Source of the DNA: JL08 sp965363755 | GTDB lineage: Bacteria > Pseudomonadota > Alphaproteobacteria > Rhodobacterales > Rhodobacteraceae | Assembly (NCBI GenBank): GCA_965363755.1 | Contig: CBDTVL010000020.1 | Coordinates: 1-26,723, forward strand | Direction of reading: 5' to 3' | Length of the DNA: 26,723 nt | Shown here: in pieces, positions 15,507-23,269 of the stretch | How the letters are laid out: each line of letters opens with the position of its first letter | How positions within the stretch are numbered: the stretch's first letter is position 1 | Made by a program: the position numbers and the translations under genes | The notes under the pieces: generated by a model | Database searches by the model: none | What the model saw: the letters and a program-made list of their open reading frames with translations, nothing else | Told to the model about the DNA's origin: nothing

Positions 15507-16562
15507 TTAGTTGCCGTAGACTTCTTCTTTGGTGTAAAAGCCGCCGGCGATGATCGTGTCGTCGATGTTGTCCTGAGTCACCAGGGTGATCGGCGTGACG
15601 ATGGTCGGAACATCGGCATAACCGTTGTTGATGACCTTGTCCTCGTCCAGAATGTCGATAGCAGCGCCATCTGGGTTGCTGGCTAGAGCAAATGCCACTT
15701 CAGCGGCGGTTTCCGCCAGCGGGTCAATCTGCTTCCAGATTTCGACCGCCTGCTTGCCCTGAGCCACATATTGAATGTTAGCCAGGTCCGCGTCAGAACC
15801 GGCAACAAAAACCTTATCAGCAGAGGCCAGATCCTGAGCTTCAAGCGCTGCAATCACACCACGGGCCATACCGCTGTTGTTTGCAATGAAAGCATCAATC
15901 CCGTTGTCGTTCGAAGTCAGGGTGTTTTCAGCCGTGGCCATAGCCTTTTCCGAAGACCAGCCTTCATGCGCCTGGTTGGTCACCAGCTCCAGTCCCGGGT
16001 TTGCCTCAACAATCTCCAGAACGCCGCTGCTCATTGCCATGGCGTTGGAATCGCCCGGTTGGCCCTGAATCAGGGCGATCTTGCCGGTCACCGACCCTTT
16101 CTTTTCTTTCAGCCACTCGACCATTGCTTCGCCCTGAAGACGGCCAACGGCCCAGCTGTCCTGCATGACCATCGCATCCAGCGGGCCATCAACAAGCATC
16201 GAGTCGTAGCCGACGACGCGAACACCTTCACTGTTGGCCATGCTGACCATGCTGCCGGCGGTGCCGGTGTTAACGGGCTGCAGTACGATCACGTTCGCGC
16301 CTTTGGCCAGCATATTCTCGAACTTGCCAAGCTGAGTCAGCTCGTCGTTGTTAGCGGAATCGAAAATGACCTCTCCACCCAACTCTTCAACCTTTGCGGT
16401 GAAGGCAGCGCGGTCACGCTTGTAGCGCTCTTCCTGCATTGTCTTGAGCAGAAAACCGATTTTGATGTCGCCGGCAAACGCCGCACCAGATGATGCAGCC
16501 GTCGCAGCGGCGGCGACCGTCATCAAAAGCGCTCTACGCGTGAATTTTGGGAATAGGGACAT
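15507..16562 (-). CDS. Periplasmic sugar-binding protein, XylF-like (copy 2, first gene of operon)
   Basis: The 351-residue protein has a signal peptide (about 1-30, ending AAFAG) followed by a XylF-like type-I binding fold. Features that align with XylF are the EERYKRDRAAF segment, a conserved tryptophan in HEGWSSEKA, asparagines in IANNSGMA, and GSDADLANI. VEIWKQIDPLAETAAEVAF matches the XylF segment containing its lysine. The YDSML segment has serine where XylF has arginine, as in copy 1. It is the promoter-proximal gene of the operon, with a GGAGG ribosome site 4 bases before ATG. A candidate operator is centred 107 bp upstream and a stem-loop follows the stop. It is likely the most abundantly made component. 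The arginine pair TRRA near the N terminus is compatible with Sec or weak Tat export; Sec is assumed. Confidence 0.92.
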   Translation of the reverse strand: MSLFPKFTRRALLMTVAAAATAASSGAAFAGDIKIGFLLKTMQEERYKRDRAAFTAKVEELGGEVIFDSANNDELTQLGKFENMLAKGANVIVLQPVNTGTAGSMVSMANSEGVRVVGYDSMLVDGPLDAMVMQDSWAVGRLQGEAMVEWLKEKKGSVTGKIALIQGQPGDSNAMAMSSGVLEIVEANPGLELVTNQAHEGWSSEKAMATAENTLTSNDNGIDAFIANNSGMARGVIAALEAQDLASADKVFVAGSDADLANIQYVAQGKQAVEIWKQIDPLAETAAEVAFALASNPDGAAIDILDEDKVINNGYADVPTIVTPITLVTQDNIDDTIIAGGFYTKEEVYGN

Positions 16563-16656
16563 TTTTCCTCCAGTTCATGTTCCTGAGCCGTGGGACATAC
16601 AGACCCGCGACAAATTGACACTCGGACGGTAACCTTCATAAACAGATCTGATATTA

Positions 16657-16681
16657 GTATATATATCTTGCATACATATTC
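16657..16681. promoter_or_regulatory. Candidate SorC operator, copy 2 (before the sugar operon)
   Basis: On the plus strand this 25-bp site begins GTATATATATC and ends TTGCATACATATTC. It agrees with the site at 5738-5762 at 19 of 25 positions, including the ATATC-Y-TGCATA core and the terminal ATTC. It lies about 95-119 bp before the start of binding protein 2. On the minus strand a TATACT hexamer (16661 down to 16656) overlaps its downstream edge and could be a -10 box, with no good -35 at 17 bp, so the regulator might act directly on polymerase binding. Confidence 0.6.
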
Positions 16682-16883
16682 ATCCATACGTCAAAACTGA
16701 GCGTGAGCGAAATTCGCCGAAAGAAACAATTGAATACCGCGATCGGGTGACCGCCGCCCCAAGTCGACCTGATGCTGCGGCGCAGCTTCCCCAGACCGGA
16801 CATTCGTCAGTTGCGCGGAATCTTGGTTGATCGGAAGGCATCAGTGTATGGGTGCCCGTCAGCAATCGCTGGTTGGGTTTCGC
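16682..16883. other. Intergenic stretch between urtE and the sugar operon control region
   Basis: No gene is supported. A small hairpin (GCTGC, GGC, GCAGC within 16774-16786) lies about 100 bp after the urtE stop, but it lacks a T-run and is a poor terminator. A TTGACG hexamer on the minus strand (16694 down to 16689) lies just before the candidate operator. Confidence 0.5.
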
Positions 16884-17579
16884 CTAGACAGAAACAGCCT
16901 CCAGAATGGACGCTTTCGATATATCGCATTTAGCGCCGGATTTCGTAATCCGTCCTCGACGCATGATGACGAACCGGTCGGCCTGTTCGAAGGCGAATTC
17001 GAAATATTGTTCAACCAAGATGATCGCCATGTCACCCCGGTCGCGCAAATGCGAAATTACGCGGCCGATCTGTTGGATGATGTTGGGCTGGATGCCCTCG
17101 GTCGGCTCATCCAGCAGCAGCAGCTTGGGTTTGGTAATCAACGCGCGGGCAACGGAGAGTTGCTGTTGCTGACCTCCCGACAAATCACCGCCGCGTCGAT
17201 GGAGCATCTCCCTGAGCACCGGGAAGAGATTGTATATCTCATCCGGAATGGAATGTTCAGAGGCAGGCAAGCAGGCGAACCCGGTTTCCAGATTTTCCAG
17301 AACTGTCAGCAAGGGAAACACGTCGCGCCCTTGGGGGACATACCCGACACCAAGTTTCGCAAGTCTGTGGGAAGGCATCATGCCGACACTGCGCCCGTCG
17401 ATACTGACCGTGCCAGCCGATAGCGGATGGGTGCCGGAGATAGCCTTGAGCAGGCTGGTTTTGCCCACACCGTTCGTGCCCATCACGCAGGTGACTTCGC
17501 CTATATTAGCCTGAAACGAGATATCGTGCAGGATTTGCGAACTGCCATAGTGCAGCGACAGGTTTTCGACGTTCAGCAT
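16884..17579 (-). CDS. urtE: Urea ABC transporter ATP-binding protein UrtE
   Basis: The 231-residue ATPase is of the LivF type. Walker A is GTNGVGKTS (34-42), the signature is LSGGQQQQLSVARAL, and Walker B is LLLLDEPTEGIQPNIIQQIG. The TEGIQPN and GTNGVGKTS forms are characteristic of UrtE. With UrtD it powers urea uptake through UrtBC in the inner membrane. It starts 3 bases after the urtD stop, so the two are translationally linked, and it is the last gene of the urt cluster. The stop is followed by about 320 bp before the sugar operon starts on the same strand. Confidence 0.95.
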   Translation of the reverse strand: MLNVENLSLHYGSSQILHDISFQANIGEVTCVMGTNGVGKTSLLKAISGTHPLSAGTVSIDGRSVGMMPSHRLAKLGVGYVPQGRDVFPLLTVLENLETGFACLPASEHSIPDEIYNLFPVLREMLHRRGGDLSGGQQQQLSVARALITKPKLLLLDEPTEGIQPNIIQQIGRVISHLRDRGDMAIILVEQYFEFAFEQADRFVIMRRGRITKSGAKCDISKASILEAVSV

Positions 17580-17582
17580 TTC

Positions 17583-18323
17583 TCAGCGCCCCAGATATAC
17601 GTCGATGACGTCTTGGTTTTTGGTGACATGATCCAGGCTGCCTTCGGCCAGAACCGCCCCTTCGTGCAGCACGGTCACGCGGCAATTCAGGCGACGCACG
17701 AATTCCATGTCGTGCTCGACCACCACCACGGCGCGGGTTTTGGCGGCACGCACTAGAATGTCTGTCGTATGCTCGCGTTCTTCGGGTGTCATGCCTGCAG
17801 CGGGTTCATCCACCAAAAGCAACTTGGGTTCCTGCGCCAGCAGCATCCCGATTTCCAACCATTGTTTTTGGCCGTGGCTTAGCTCGCCAGATTTGCGGTC
17901 AAGCTGATCGGCCAAGCCGATTTCCAACGCCAAGAGCCGCACCTTGTCGCAATCGCTTTCGGTTCGACGGTAGAATAGCACCGACAAGGGGCCTCGGTCT
18001 TTCTTCAGGGCCAGCAGCAGGTTGTCAAAGACGGGCTGGTCTTCGAACACGGTCGGGCGCTGGAATTTGCGCCCTATCCCCGCTTGCGCGATCCTGACCT
18101 CTGACATCTTAAGCAGGGAAATCGACCGTTCGCCCCAGATCACATGGCCCTCGTCTGGCCGGGTCTTGCCTGTCACGATGTCCATAAAGGTCGTTTTTCC
18201 TGCGCCATTGGGACCGATTATGGCCCGCAATTCGGCATTACCGATCTGGAAGGAAAGGTTGTTTATCGCCTTGAACCCGTCGAACGAGACTGAGACGCCG
18301 GAGACTTCTAACAGTGTGCTCAT
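17583..18323 (-). CDS. urtD: Urea ABC transporter ATP-binding protein UrtD
   Basis: The 246-residue ATPase is of the LivG type. Walker A is GPNGAGKTT (37-45). The unusual signature LSHGQKQWLEIGMLL, in place of LSGGQ, is a hallmark of UrtD, and Walker B is LLLVDEPAAGMTPEE. The ATG overlaps the urtC stop as ATGA, which indicates coupled translation. It forms the ATPase pair with UrtE for high-affinity urea uptake. Length is normal for the family. Confidence 0.96.
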   Translation of the reverse strand: MSTLLEVSGVSVSFDGFKAINNLSFQIGNAELRAIIGPNGAGKTTFMDIVTGKTRPDEGHVIWGERSISLLKMSEVRIAQAGIGRKFQRPTVFEDQPVFDNLLLALKKDRGPLSVLFYRRTESDCDKVRLLALEIGLADQLDRKSGELSHGQKQWLEIGMLLAQEPKLLLVDEPAAGMTPEEREHTTDILVRAAKTRAVVVVEHDMEFVRRLNCRVTVLHEGAVLAEGSLDHVTKNQDVIDVYLGR

Positions 18324-19552
18324 CGCTCTGCCTCCTGTTCCTGCAGGCTTCCCTTGCCGGGGCCAAGGTCCGCGCCGTGGCGGTTCGGGGCTACCCGCCC
18401 CGTGATCAGATCAACCAGCCCGCTCATTCCTTTGGGGGCAAACAGCGTCACCAGCACGAACGACAGCCCCAACACCACCTGCCACCAGTCGACCCAGTTG
18501 ATGGTGTAGAACCCAAGCGGCAAGGCAGGTACCCGACCACTGGTGAACCATGTCGAAACCAGCGACACAAAAGCTGCCCCGATGACAGCACCGAACAGCC
18601 GCCCGCGTCCCCCAATGGCCACCCAAACGGCAAGGTAGATCGACGCAATAGGCGCGACTTCTGCGGGGTTGATGATGCCTGCCTGTGGGTAATACAGCGC
18701 CCCGGCGATGGCAGCGATGACGGCTGAGAGAACGAAGACGAACAGCTTGTAAGTTTCGACCGCGTAGCCAAGGAACCGCACCCGCGCCTCGTCATCGCGG
18801 ATGCCTCGGATGACACTGCCGAACTTGCCCGACATCACCCAAGCCGATAGCAAATAGCCCATGCCAAGGGCAAAAGCGCTTGCCCAAAGGAACCATAGCG
18901 AAATCGTCGCTTGCGGGATACCTTCGGCACCGGGGATGTTCTGCAAGCCCGACAGCCCGTTGTTGCCGCGCAGGCCGCTGTCGTTCTGGAACAGATACAA
19001 CGCCAGGGCCAAGGTCATAGCCTGCGTCAGGATCGACAGGTACACGCCCGTAACCCGGCTGCGGAACGCCAACCAGCCAAAGACCAACGCCAGCAGCCCG
19101 GGTATCAGCAGCACCAGAGCAAGCTGCGCCGTCAGGCTGTGTGCGAACATCCAGACCACCGGGAATTCGCTACTGCCCACCACGCCGAAGATCTGGTTGA
19201 CGATGCCGTCCACAACCTCTTGATCGGTCGGTGGGATTGCGCCATTTGCCAGCGATGTCACCACGATATCGCGAGTGCGTTCGTACATCAGCCACATGCC
19301 GACCATGTAGCCGCCTAGCCCGAAAAACGCGAAATGCCCAAGACTCAGAATGCCGCAGAACCCCCAGACCAGATCCATCGCGATGGCGATCAGGCACAGA
19401 CACAGGGTCTTGCCTAGGGTCTTGACGAAGCTGGTCGAGATCAGCCCCGGCCCCGCGGCCTCTGACATCAGCGTGATGCCTAGGGTGAACACCGCCAGAA
19501 TACCCAGAAAGATCAGAACCGACGGATTTCGAAAGATGAAAGTGCGTTCCAT
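18320..19552 (-). CDS. urtC: Urea ABC transporter permease UrtC
   Basis: The 410-residue inner-membrane protein is of the LivM type. Hydrophobic helices begin at about residue 12. The segment DLVWGFCGILSLGHFAFFGL (about 61-80) is typical of UrtC, as are SRVTGVYLSILTQAMTLAL and the VWVAIGGRGRLFGAVIGAAF region near 295-315. A non-hydrophobic insert at about 95-130 lies between helices. It pairs with UrtB to form the urea channel. The start is 4 bp after the urtB stop, and the stop overlaps the urtD start. The C-terminal tail (about 390-410) is hydrophilic. Confidence 0.95.
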   Translation of the reverse strand: MERTFIFRNPSVLIFLGILAVFTLGITLMSEAAGPGLISTSFVKTLGKTLCLCLIAIAMDLVWGFCGILSLGHFAFFGLGGYMVGMWLMYERTRDIVVTSLANGAIPPTDQEVVDGIVNQIFGVVGSSEFPVVWMFAHSLTAQLALVLLIPGLLALVFGWLAFRSRVTGVYLSILTQAMTLALALYLFQNDSGLRGNNGLSGLQNIPGAEGIPQATISLWFLWASAFALGMGYLLSAWVMSGKFGSVIRGIRDDEARVRFLGYAVETYKLFVFVLSAVIAAIAGALYYPQAGIINPAEVAPIASIYLAVWVAIGGRGRLFGAVIGAAFVSLVSTWFTSGRVPALPLGFYTINWVDWWQVVLGLSFVLVTLFAPKGMSGLVDLITGRVAPNRHGADLGPGKGSLQEQEAER

Positions 19553-19556
19553 CGGC

Positions 19557-21512
19557 TTAATCCCCCGCCGCGCGGCCCTTGAGTGCGATGATGCCTCTGG
19601 GTCGGAATTGAATGAAGATGATGATGAAAATGATCATGTAGGTCTGCGCCGCCAGCGTGTTGCTGGGATTGCCCCACTCGATTCCCTTTTGCAGGAAGCC
19701 GATCATCGCAGCCCCCGCCAGCGTGCCCCAAATGTTGCCAACCCCGCCGACAACGACGGTCATGAAGCTTTGCACGATGTAGTCGGACCCAAGTTCCGAG
19801 GTGACTTTTGCGAACAGCCCGATGGCGACGCCGGCGACTCCGGCAATGCCCGACCCAAGCCCAAAGGTCAGCATGTTCACCCGATCCGGGTTTATCCCCA
19901 TACTAGCCGCCATGCGCGGATTTTGCGTCACAGCGCGGGTTTCCAGCCCCATGCGCGAGCGCTTCATAATGAATAGAAACACACCCAGAAAGATCAGCGC
20001 CAGTACGAAGATCGCGATGCGGATATAACTAATCGACACCACGTCGTTTAGTGCCCACGCCCCGTCAAGCCACGCAGGCGATGTCAAAGGACGCGCCTGC
20101 GTACCAAAGACGTTCTTGGCGATCTGCTGGAGGGCGATGGAAATGCCAAACGTAGCGAGTAGGGTTTCCAACGGACGGTTATAAAGATGGCGGATCACCA
20201 GCCGCTCCATCGCGACACCGGCGGCGAAAGTGACGGCAAAGGCCATCGGCAAGGCGACAAGGATCGAGACGGTGTAGCTGGGGATCACTTGCTGCACAAC
20301 ATAGCCGGTATAGGCGCCCATCATGATGAATTCGCCATGCGCCATGTTGATTACACCCATGACGCCGAATGTGATGGCAAGCCCGATGGCCGCCAGAAAG
20401 AAGATTGATGCAAGCGACAGCGCGTCCAGTGTCAGATCCAGGATCTGGTTCAGGCCGACATTGGTGTCGATGGCGCTAAGCGCTTTGGTTGCCGCAGTCG
20501 TAACGGCGGGGGATGGATCGAAATAAATCTCAAGAAAAGTATGCGCGGTGAAAGTCGCGGCGATGTCCGCGTTAGTGACCCGTGGCGGCACTTTGCCCGC
20601 CGCCGCTAAAGTGTCGTAGGCGGTTTCGCGTTCTCGTTCCTTAGTCAATTGATGGACGGGGACGTCACCAACTTTCCCATTGACGATGTTCGCCACAAGA
20701 GCGGCTCGAATGTCGGCTTGCGTGATCACGGCAGGCGCCAGATCCGCGGCATCCAACATGTTGTAGGCATCTTGTTCAGACAATGCGGGCTGACCGGGGA
20801 CTAAAATACGGGCGATGTTGACGCCGTCGGGTGGCCCCCCCGGAACGGCGAGGCGTCGGGTTGCGACCAATGGATTAAGTGTGGCGCGCAAGCCTAGCGA
20901 GATCGTGCCCGAGGACGCTTCGATCGCGGCGACACGGGTAGCTTCATCGCTGTCATACCCAATGGTCAAAAGTTGGTTCAGGTGTTCTTTTTGCACCTTG
21001 ATATCCGTGTCCGGTTCGTTGGCAATCGACGCACGCAGCGGCGCAAGCTGGCTGGCATCCGGGTCGCGTTCAATAGCCTGCAGCGCCGCAAGGCGACGGA
21101 CTGGATCAGGATCGGACAGTTGAAACTGCACCAAGGCTGCGCCGATCATGGCGCGAACACCGCTGTTCGGTTTTATTTGCTTCAGATCACCTTTAGGGGA
21201 GGTGGCGATCTCGGCGCCATCGTCAAAATCAAAAAGCCGGACCTGCTTGTCTTCAACTTCAAGTCCGTAGAAAAACAGCCCGTCGCTCTTGCGCTGCCAC
21301 ATCACTTTGGATTGCCATTTTTGCAGGACATCTTGCGCCTGATCCAATCCACTGGCGGCGAGCGCGGCAATTGCCGGTTCGATGGATTTTCGAGAACCTT
21401 TTTCGATCAAGGCGCGATGCTGTTGCAAAACGCCCTGAATGGTTGGGGCCTGCGCAGACATGATCTGGGCGGACAAAAAGAGGGCGAGAACCGCCAAGAG
21501 AATTGAGCGCAT
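19557..21512 (-). CDS. urtB: Urea ABC transporter permease UrtB with long N-terminal extension
   Basis: The 651-residue protein has two parts. Residues about 1-20 are a signal peptide (LLAVLALFLSAQIMSAQA). Residues about 21-350 are a soluble, largely helical domain with VRRLAALQAIERDPDASQLA-like segments, expected in the periplasm. Residues about 355-651 are the LivH-type permease core, with FGVMGVINMAHGEFIMMGAY and VVVGGVGNIWGTLAGA. UrtB proteins commonly have an extension, so this is not a fusion peculiar to this strain, but it is at the long end. It follows urtA after a 60-bp gap that contains a strong hairpin. With UrtC it forms the membrane channel for urea. Confidence 0.94.
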   Translation of the reverse strand: MRSILLAVLALFLSAQIMSAQAPTIQGVLQQHRALIEKGSRKSIEPAIAALAASGLDQAQDVLQKWQSKVMWQRKSDGLFFYGLEVEDKQVRLFDFDDGAEIATSPKGDLKQIKPNSGVRAMIGAALVQFQLSDPDPVRRLAALQAIERDPDASQLAPLRASIANEPDTDIKVQKEHLNQLLTIGYDSDEATRVAAIEASSGTISLGLRATLNPLVATRRLAVPGGPPDGVNIARILVPGQPALSEQDAYNMLDAADLAPAVITQADIRAALVANIVNGKVGDVPVHQLTKERERETAYDTLAAAGKVPPRVTNADIAATFTAHTFLEIYFDPSPAVTTAATKALSAIDTNVGLNQILDLTLDALSLASIFFLAAIGLAITFGVMGVINMAHGEFIMMGAYTGYVVQQVIPSYTVSILVALPMAFAVTFAAGVAMERLVIRHLYNRPLETLLATFGISIALQQIAKNVFGTQARPLTSPAWLDGAWALNDVVSISYIRIAIFVLALIFLGVFLFIMKRSRMGLETRAVTQNPRMAASMGINPDRVNMLTFGLGSGIAGVAGVAIGLFAKVTSELGSDYIVQSFMTVVVGGVGNIWGTLAGAAMIGFLQKGIEWGNPSNTLAAQTYMIIFIIIFIQFRPRGIIALKGRAAGD

Positions 21513-21534
21513 CAGGGACTGCCTAGATCTGTTG

Positions 21535-21558
21535 AGAAGGGGGCTAGCGCCCCCTTCT
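21535..21558 (-). promoter_or_regulatory. Perfect 10-bp intercistronic hairpin between urtA and urtB
   Basis: The arms AGAAGGGGGC and GCCCCCTTCT are exactly complementary around a TAGC loop. It lies 14 bp after the urtA stop and 22 bp before the urtB start. No T-run follows on the minus strand, so it probably protects the urtA message and dampens downstream expression rather than terminating fully. Confidence 0.65.
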
Positions 21559-21572
21559 GCATGTTCATGGGA

Positions 21573-22853
21573 TCAGTAGTTCGACAGCGTCTGAACGCAA
21601 CTTTTGGAGGAGGTGTTGTACATACCGCAGCCAAGATCCTTCCAGTCAGACATCAGAACCGCTGACTCAGGCAGGAAATCGGTCCAGGCATCGCCAGGGA
21701 CTTCTTCGGTCTGACTAATGATGTCGAACTGTCCATCCGCCTGAATTTCTCCGATCAAAACCGGCTTGGCCAAGTGGTGATTGGGTAGCATAACCGCCGT
21801 GCCGCCGGTCAGGTTTGGCACTTCCAGCCCGTACATCGCCGCGCGCACCGCATCGACATCCGCTGTGCCTGCTTTTTCGACCGCCTGCACCCACATGTTG
21901 AAGCCGATCACGTGGGCTTCCATCGGGTCGTTGAACACGCGTTCCTCGCCCATGCGGGCCTTCCACTTGGCGACGAATTCGTCGTTTAGTTCGCTTTCGG
22001 CGGATTGGAAGTAGTTCCAGGCTGCAAGATGGCCGACGAGGGCAGAAGTATCGAGACCCGACAGTTCCTCTTCTCCCACTGAAAACGCGATAACGGGGAT
22101 ATCGTCGGCCGACACACCAGCCGCAGCCAGTTCCTTGTAAAAGCCGATGTTGGCGTCGCCGTTGATCGTCGAAATCACACCCACCTTCTTGCCATCAGCC
22201 GCCAGCGCCACAACGTCCGCGACGATCTTGGACCAGTCGGAATGGCCGAACGGAGTGTAGTTCACGAAGATATCGGATTCGGGAATGCCCTTGCCCGCTA
22301 GATAGCTGGCGAGGATGTTGTTGGTCGTACGTGGATAGACATAGTCGGTGCCCAGCAGCGCGAACTTTTCGACCCCCAGTTCGTCCAGGAAATAGTCAGT
22401 CGCGGGAATGGCCTGCTGGTTCGGGGCAGCACCCGTATAAAAGACGTTCTTGCTGCTTTCCTCACCTTCATACTGGACGGGGTAGAACATCAGACCGTTC
22501 AGTTCTTCAAGCACAGGCAGAGCCGACTTGCGACTGACGCTGGTCCAGGACCCAAAGATCACGTCCACTTCCTCGACACTCAGCAACTCACGGGCCTTTT
22601 CGGCAAAGAGTGGCCAGTCAGAGGCCGGGTCGACAACGACGGCCTCGAGCTGCTTGCCCAAGACACCGCCCGCCGCATTCTGTTCGTCGATCAGCATCAA
22701 CATTGTGTCTTTAAGAGTAGTTTCAGAGATGGCCATCGTGCCGGACAACGAATGCAGCACGCCGATCTTGATCGTGTCCGAGGCCAGGGCGGGAAACGTC
22801 AGTGCCCCGAATGTCAGGGCGCTGGCCAAGGTGTTTTTTGTAAGCGAGTTCAT
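21573..22853 (-). CDS. urtA: Urea-binding periplasmic protein UrtA
   Basis: The 426-residue protein has a Sec signal peptide ending near PALAS (about residue 25) and a LivJ-like type-I binding fold. Segments typical of UrtA are IKIGVLHSLSGTMAISETTL, FGSWTSVSRKSALPVLEE, FYPVQYEGEESSKNVFYTGA, and the C-terminal TWDLGCGMY-like ending, here DWKDLGCGMYNTSS. It captures urea and short-chain amides for UrtBCDE. A strong GGAAGGAA ribosome site precedes the ATG. It is the first gene of the transporter operon, divergent from ureD, so both functions of urea use are controlled from the shared 416-bp region. Such operons are usually nitrogen-controlled in relatives; no certain NtrC site is visible here. 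Confidence 0.96.
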   Translation of the reverse strand: MNSLTKNTLASALTFGALTFPALASDTIKIGVLHSLSGTMAISETTLKDTMLMLIDEQNAAGGVLGKQLEAVVVDPASDWPLFAEKARELLSVEEVDVIFGSWTSVSRKSALPVLEELNGLMFYPVQYEGEESSKNVFYTGAAPNQQAIPATDYFLDELGVEKFALLGTDYVYPRTTNNILASYLAGKGIPESDIFVNYTPFGHSDWSKIVADVVALAADGKKVGVISTINGDANIGFYKELAAAGVSADDIPVIAFSVGEEELSGLDTSALVGHLAAWNYFQSAESELNDEFVAKWKARMGEERVFNDPMEAHVIGFNMWVQAVEKAGTADVDAVRAAMYGLEVPNLTGGTAVMLPNHHLAKPVLIGEIQADGQFDIISQTEEVPGDAWTDFLPESAVLMSDWKDLGCGMYNTSSKSCVQTLSNY

Positions 22854-23269
22854 GAAGTTCCTTCCAAGCAGAGGGGCGTGAGCGGACCTGCCTTGCCGTG
22901 CAAGACCTGATCACATACGTTCCCCCTGCAACATCTGTGTTGCAACCGTGTGGCGGCCCGTTAGATTTCCATGTCATCGGGTCGTCACACACCCTTTGCC
23001 TCGTTCGCTTGGCGAACAATGCACCGGGTGCTCGCATGAATGCCGCAGCGCGGCGTGAAGGCAATGCCGGCACACGAAATTATCTCGACTCACTGCCTAT
23101 TAGCTCTTAATTTGTGCAAACCGGCCTTGTCTGCTTAATTTTTGAGCACATGATGCCAACTTGAGCCGTAATTGTGGCTTTGTAAGTGCGTTAACGCCGA
23201 CGATTGGTTCATTGAACTTGGGTCGCAACAAGGCGGCGAAGGGAATTTGAGATCAACATCGCACCCGCA
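22854..23269. promoter_or_regulatory. Divergent urtA/ureD control region
   Basis: This 416-bp gap has no supported gene and must carry promoters for both operons. Visible elements are an inverted repeat TGCAACA-N4-TGTTGCA (22927-22944), a GCGTTAACGC palindrome (23188-23197), a GTTCA-T-TGAAC palindrome (23207-23217), and TTGAGC direct repeats at 23142 and 23161. No convincing sigma-54 or NtrC site was found by eye. Confidence 0.6.
22927..22944. promoter_or_regulatory. Inverted repeat TGCAACA-N4-TGTTGCA upstream of urtA
   Basis: Seven-base perfect arms are separated by four bases, 74-91 bp before the urtA start. The symmetry and spacing suit a dimeric regulator site. Which regulator is unknown; the arms do not match the NtrC consensus. 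Confidence 0.4.

Noticed and set aside
16680..16883. 61-codon minus-strand frame between the sugar operon and urtE
   Set aside because: There is no domain, the composition is poor, and it overlaps the candidate operator region; non-coding is more likely.
23020..23034. Inverted repeat GCACC-G-GGTGC resembling an NtrC half-site pair
   Set aside because: The spacing between the arms is one base, far shorter than in NtrC sites.
23175..23189. Possible sigma-54 promoter before ureD (TGGC and TGC with GG-N10-GC spacing)
   Set aside because: Only the GG and GC dinucleotides and TGGC fit; the rest of the -24/-12 consensus is missing, so chance is likely.
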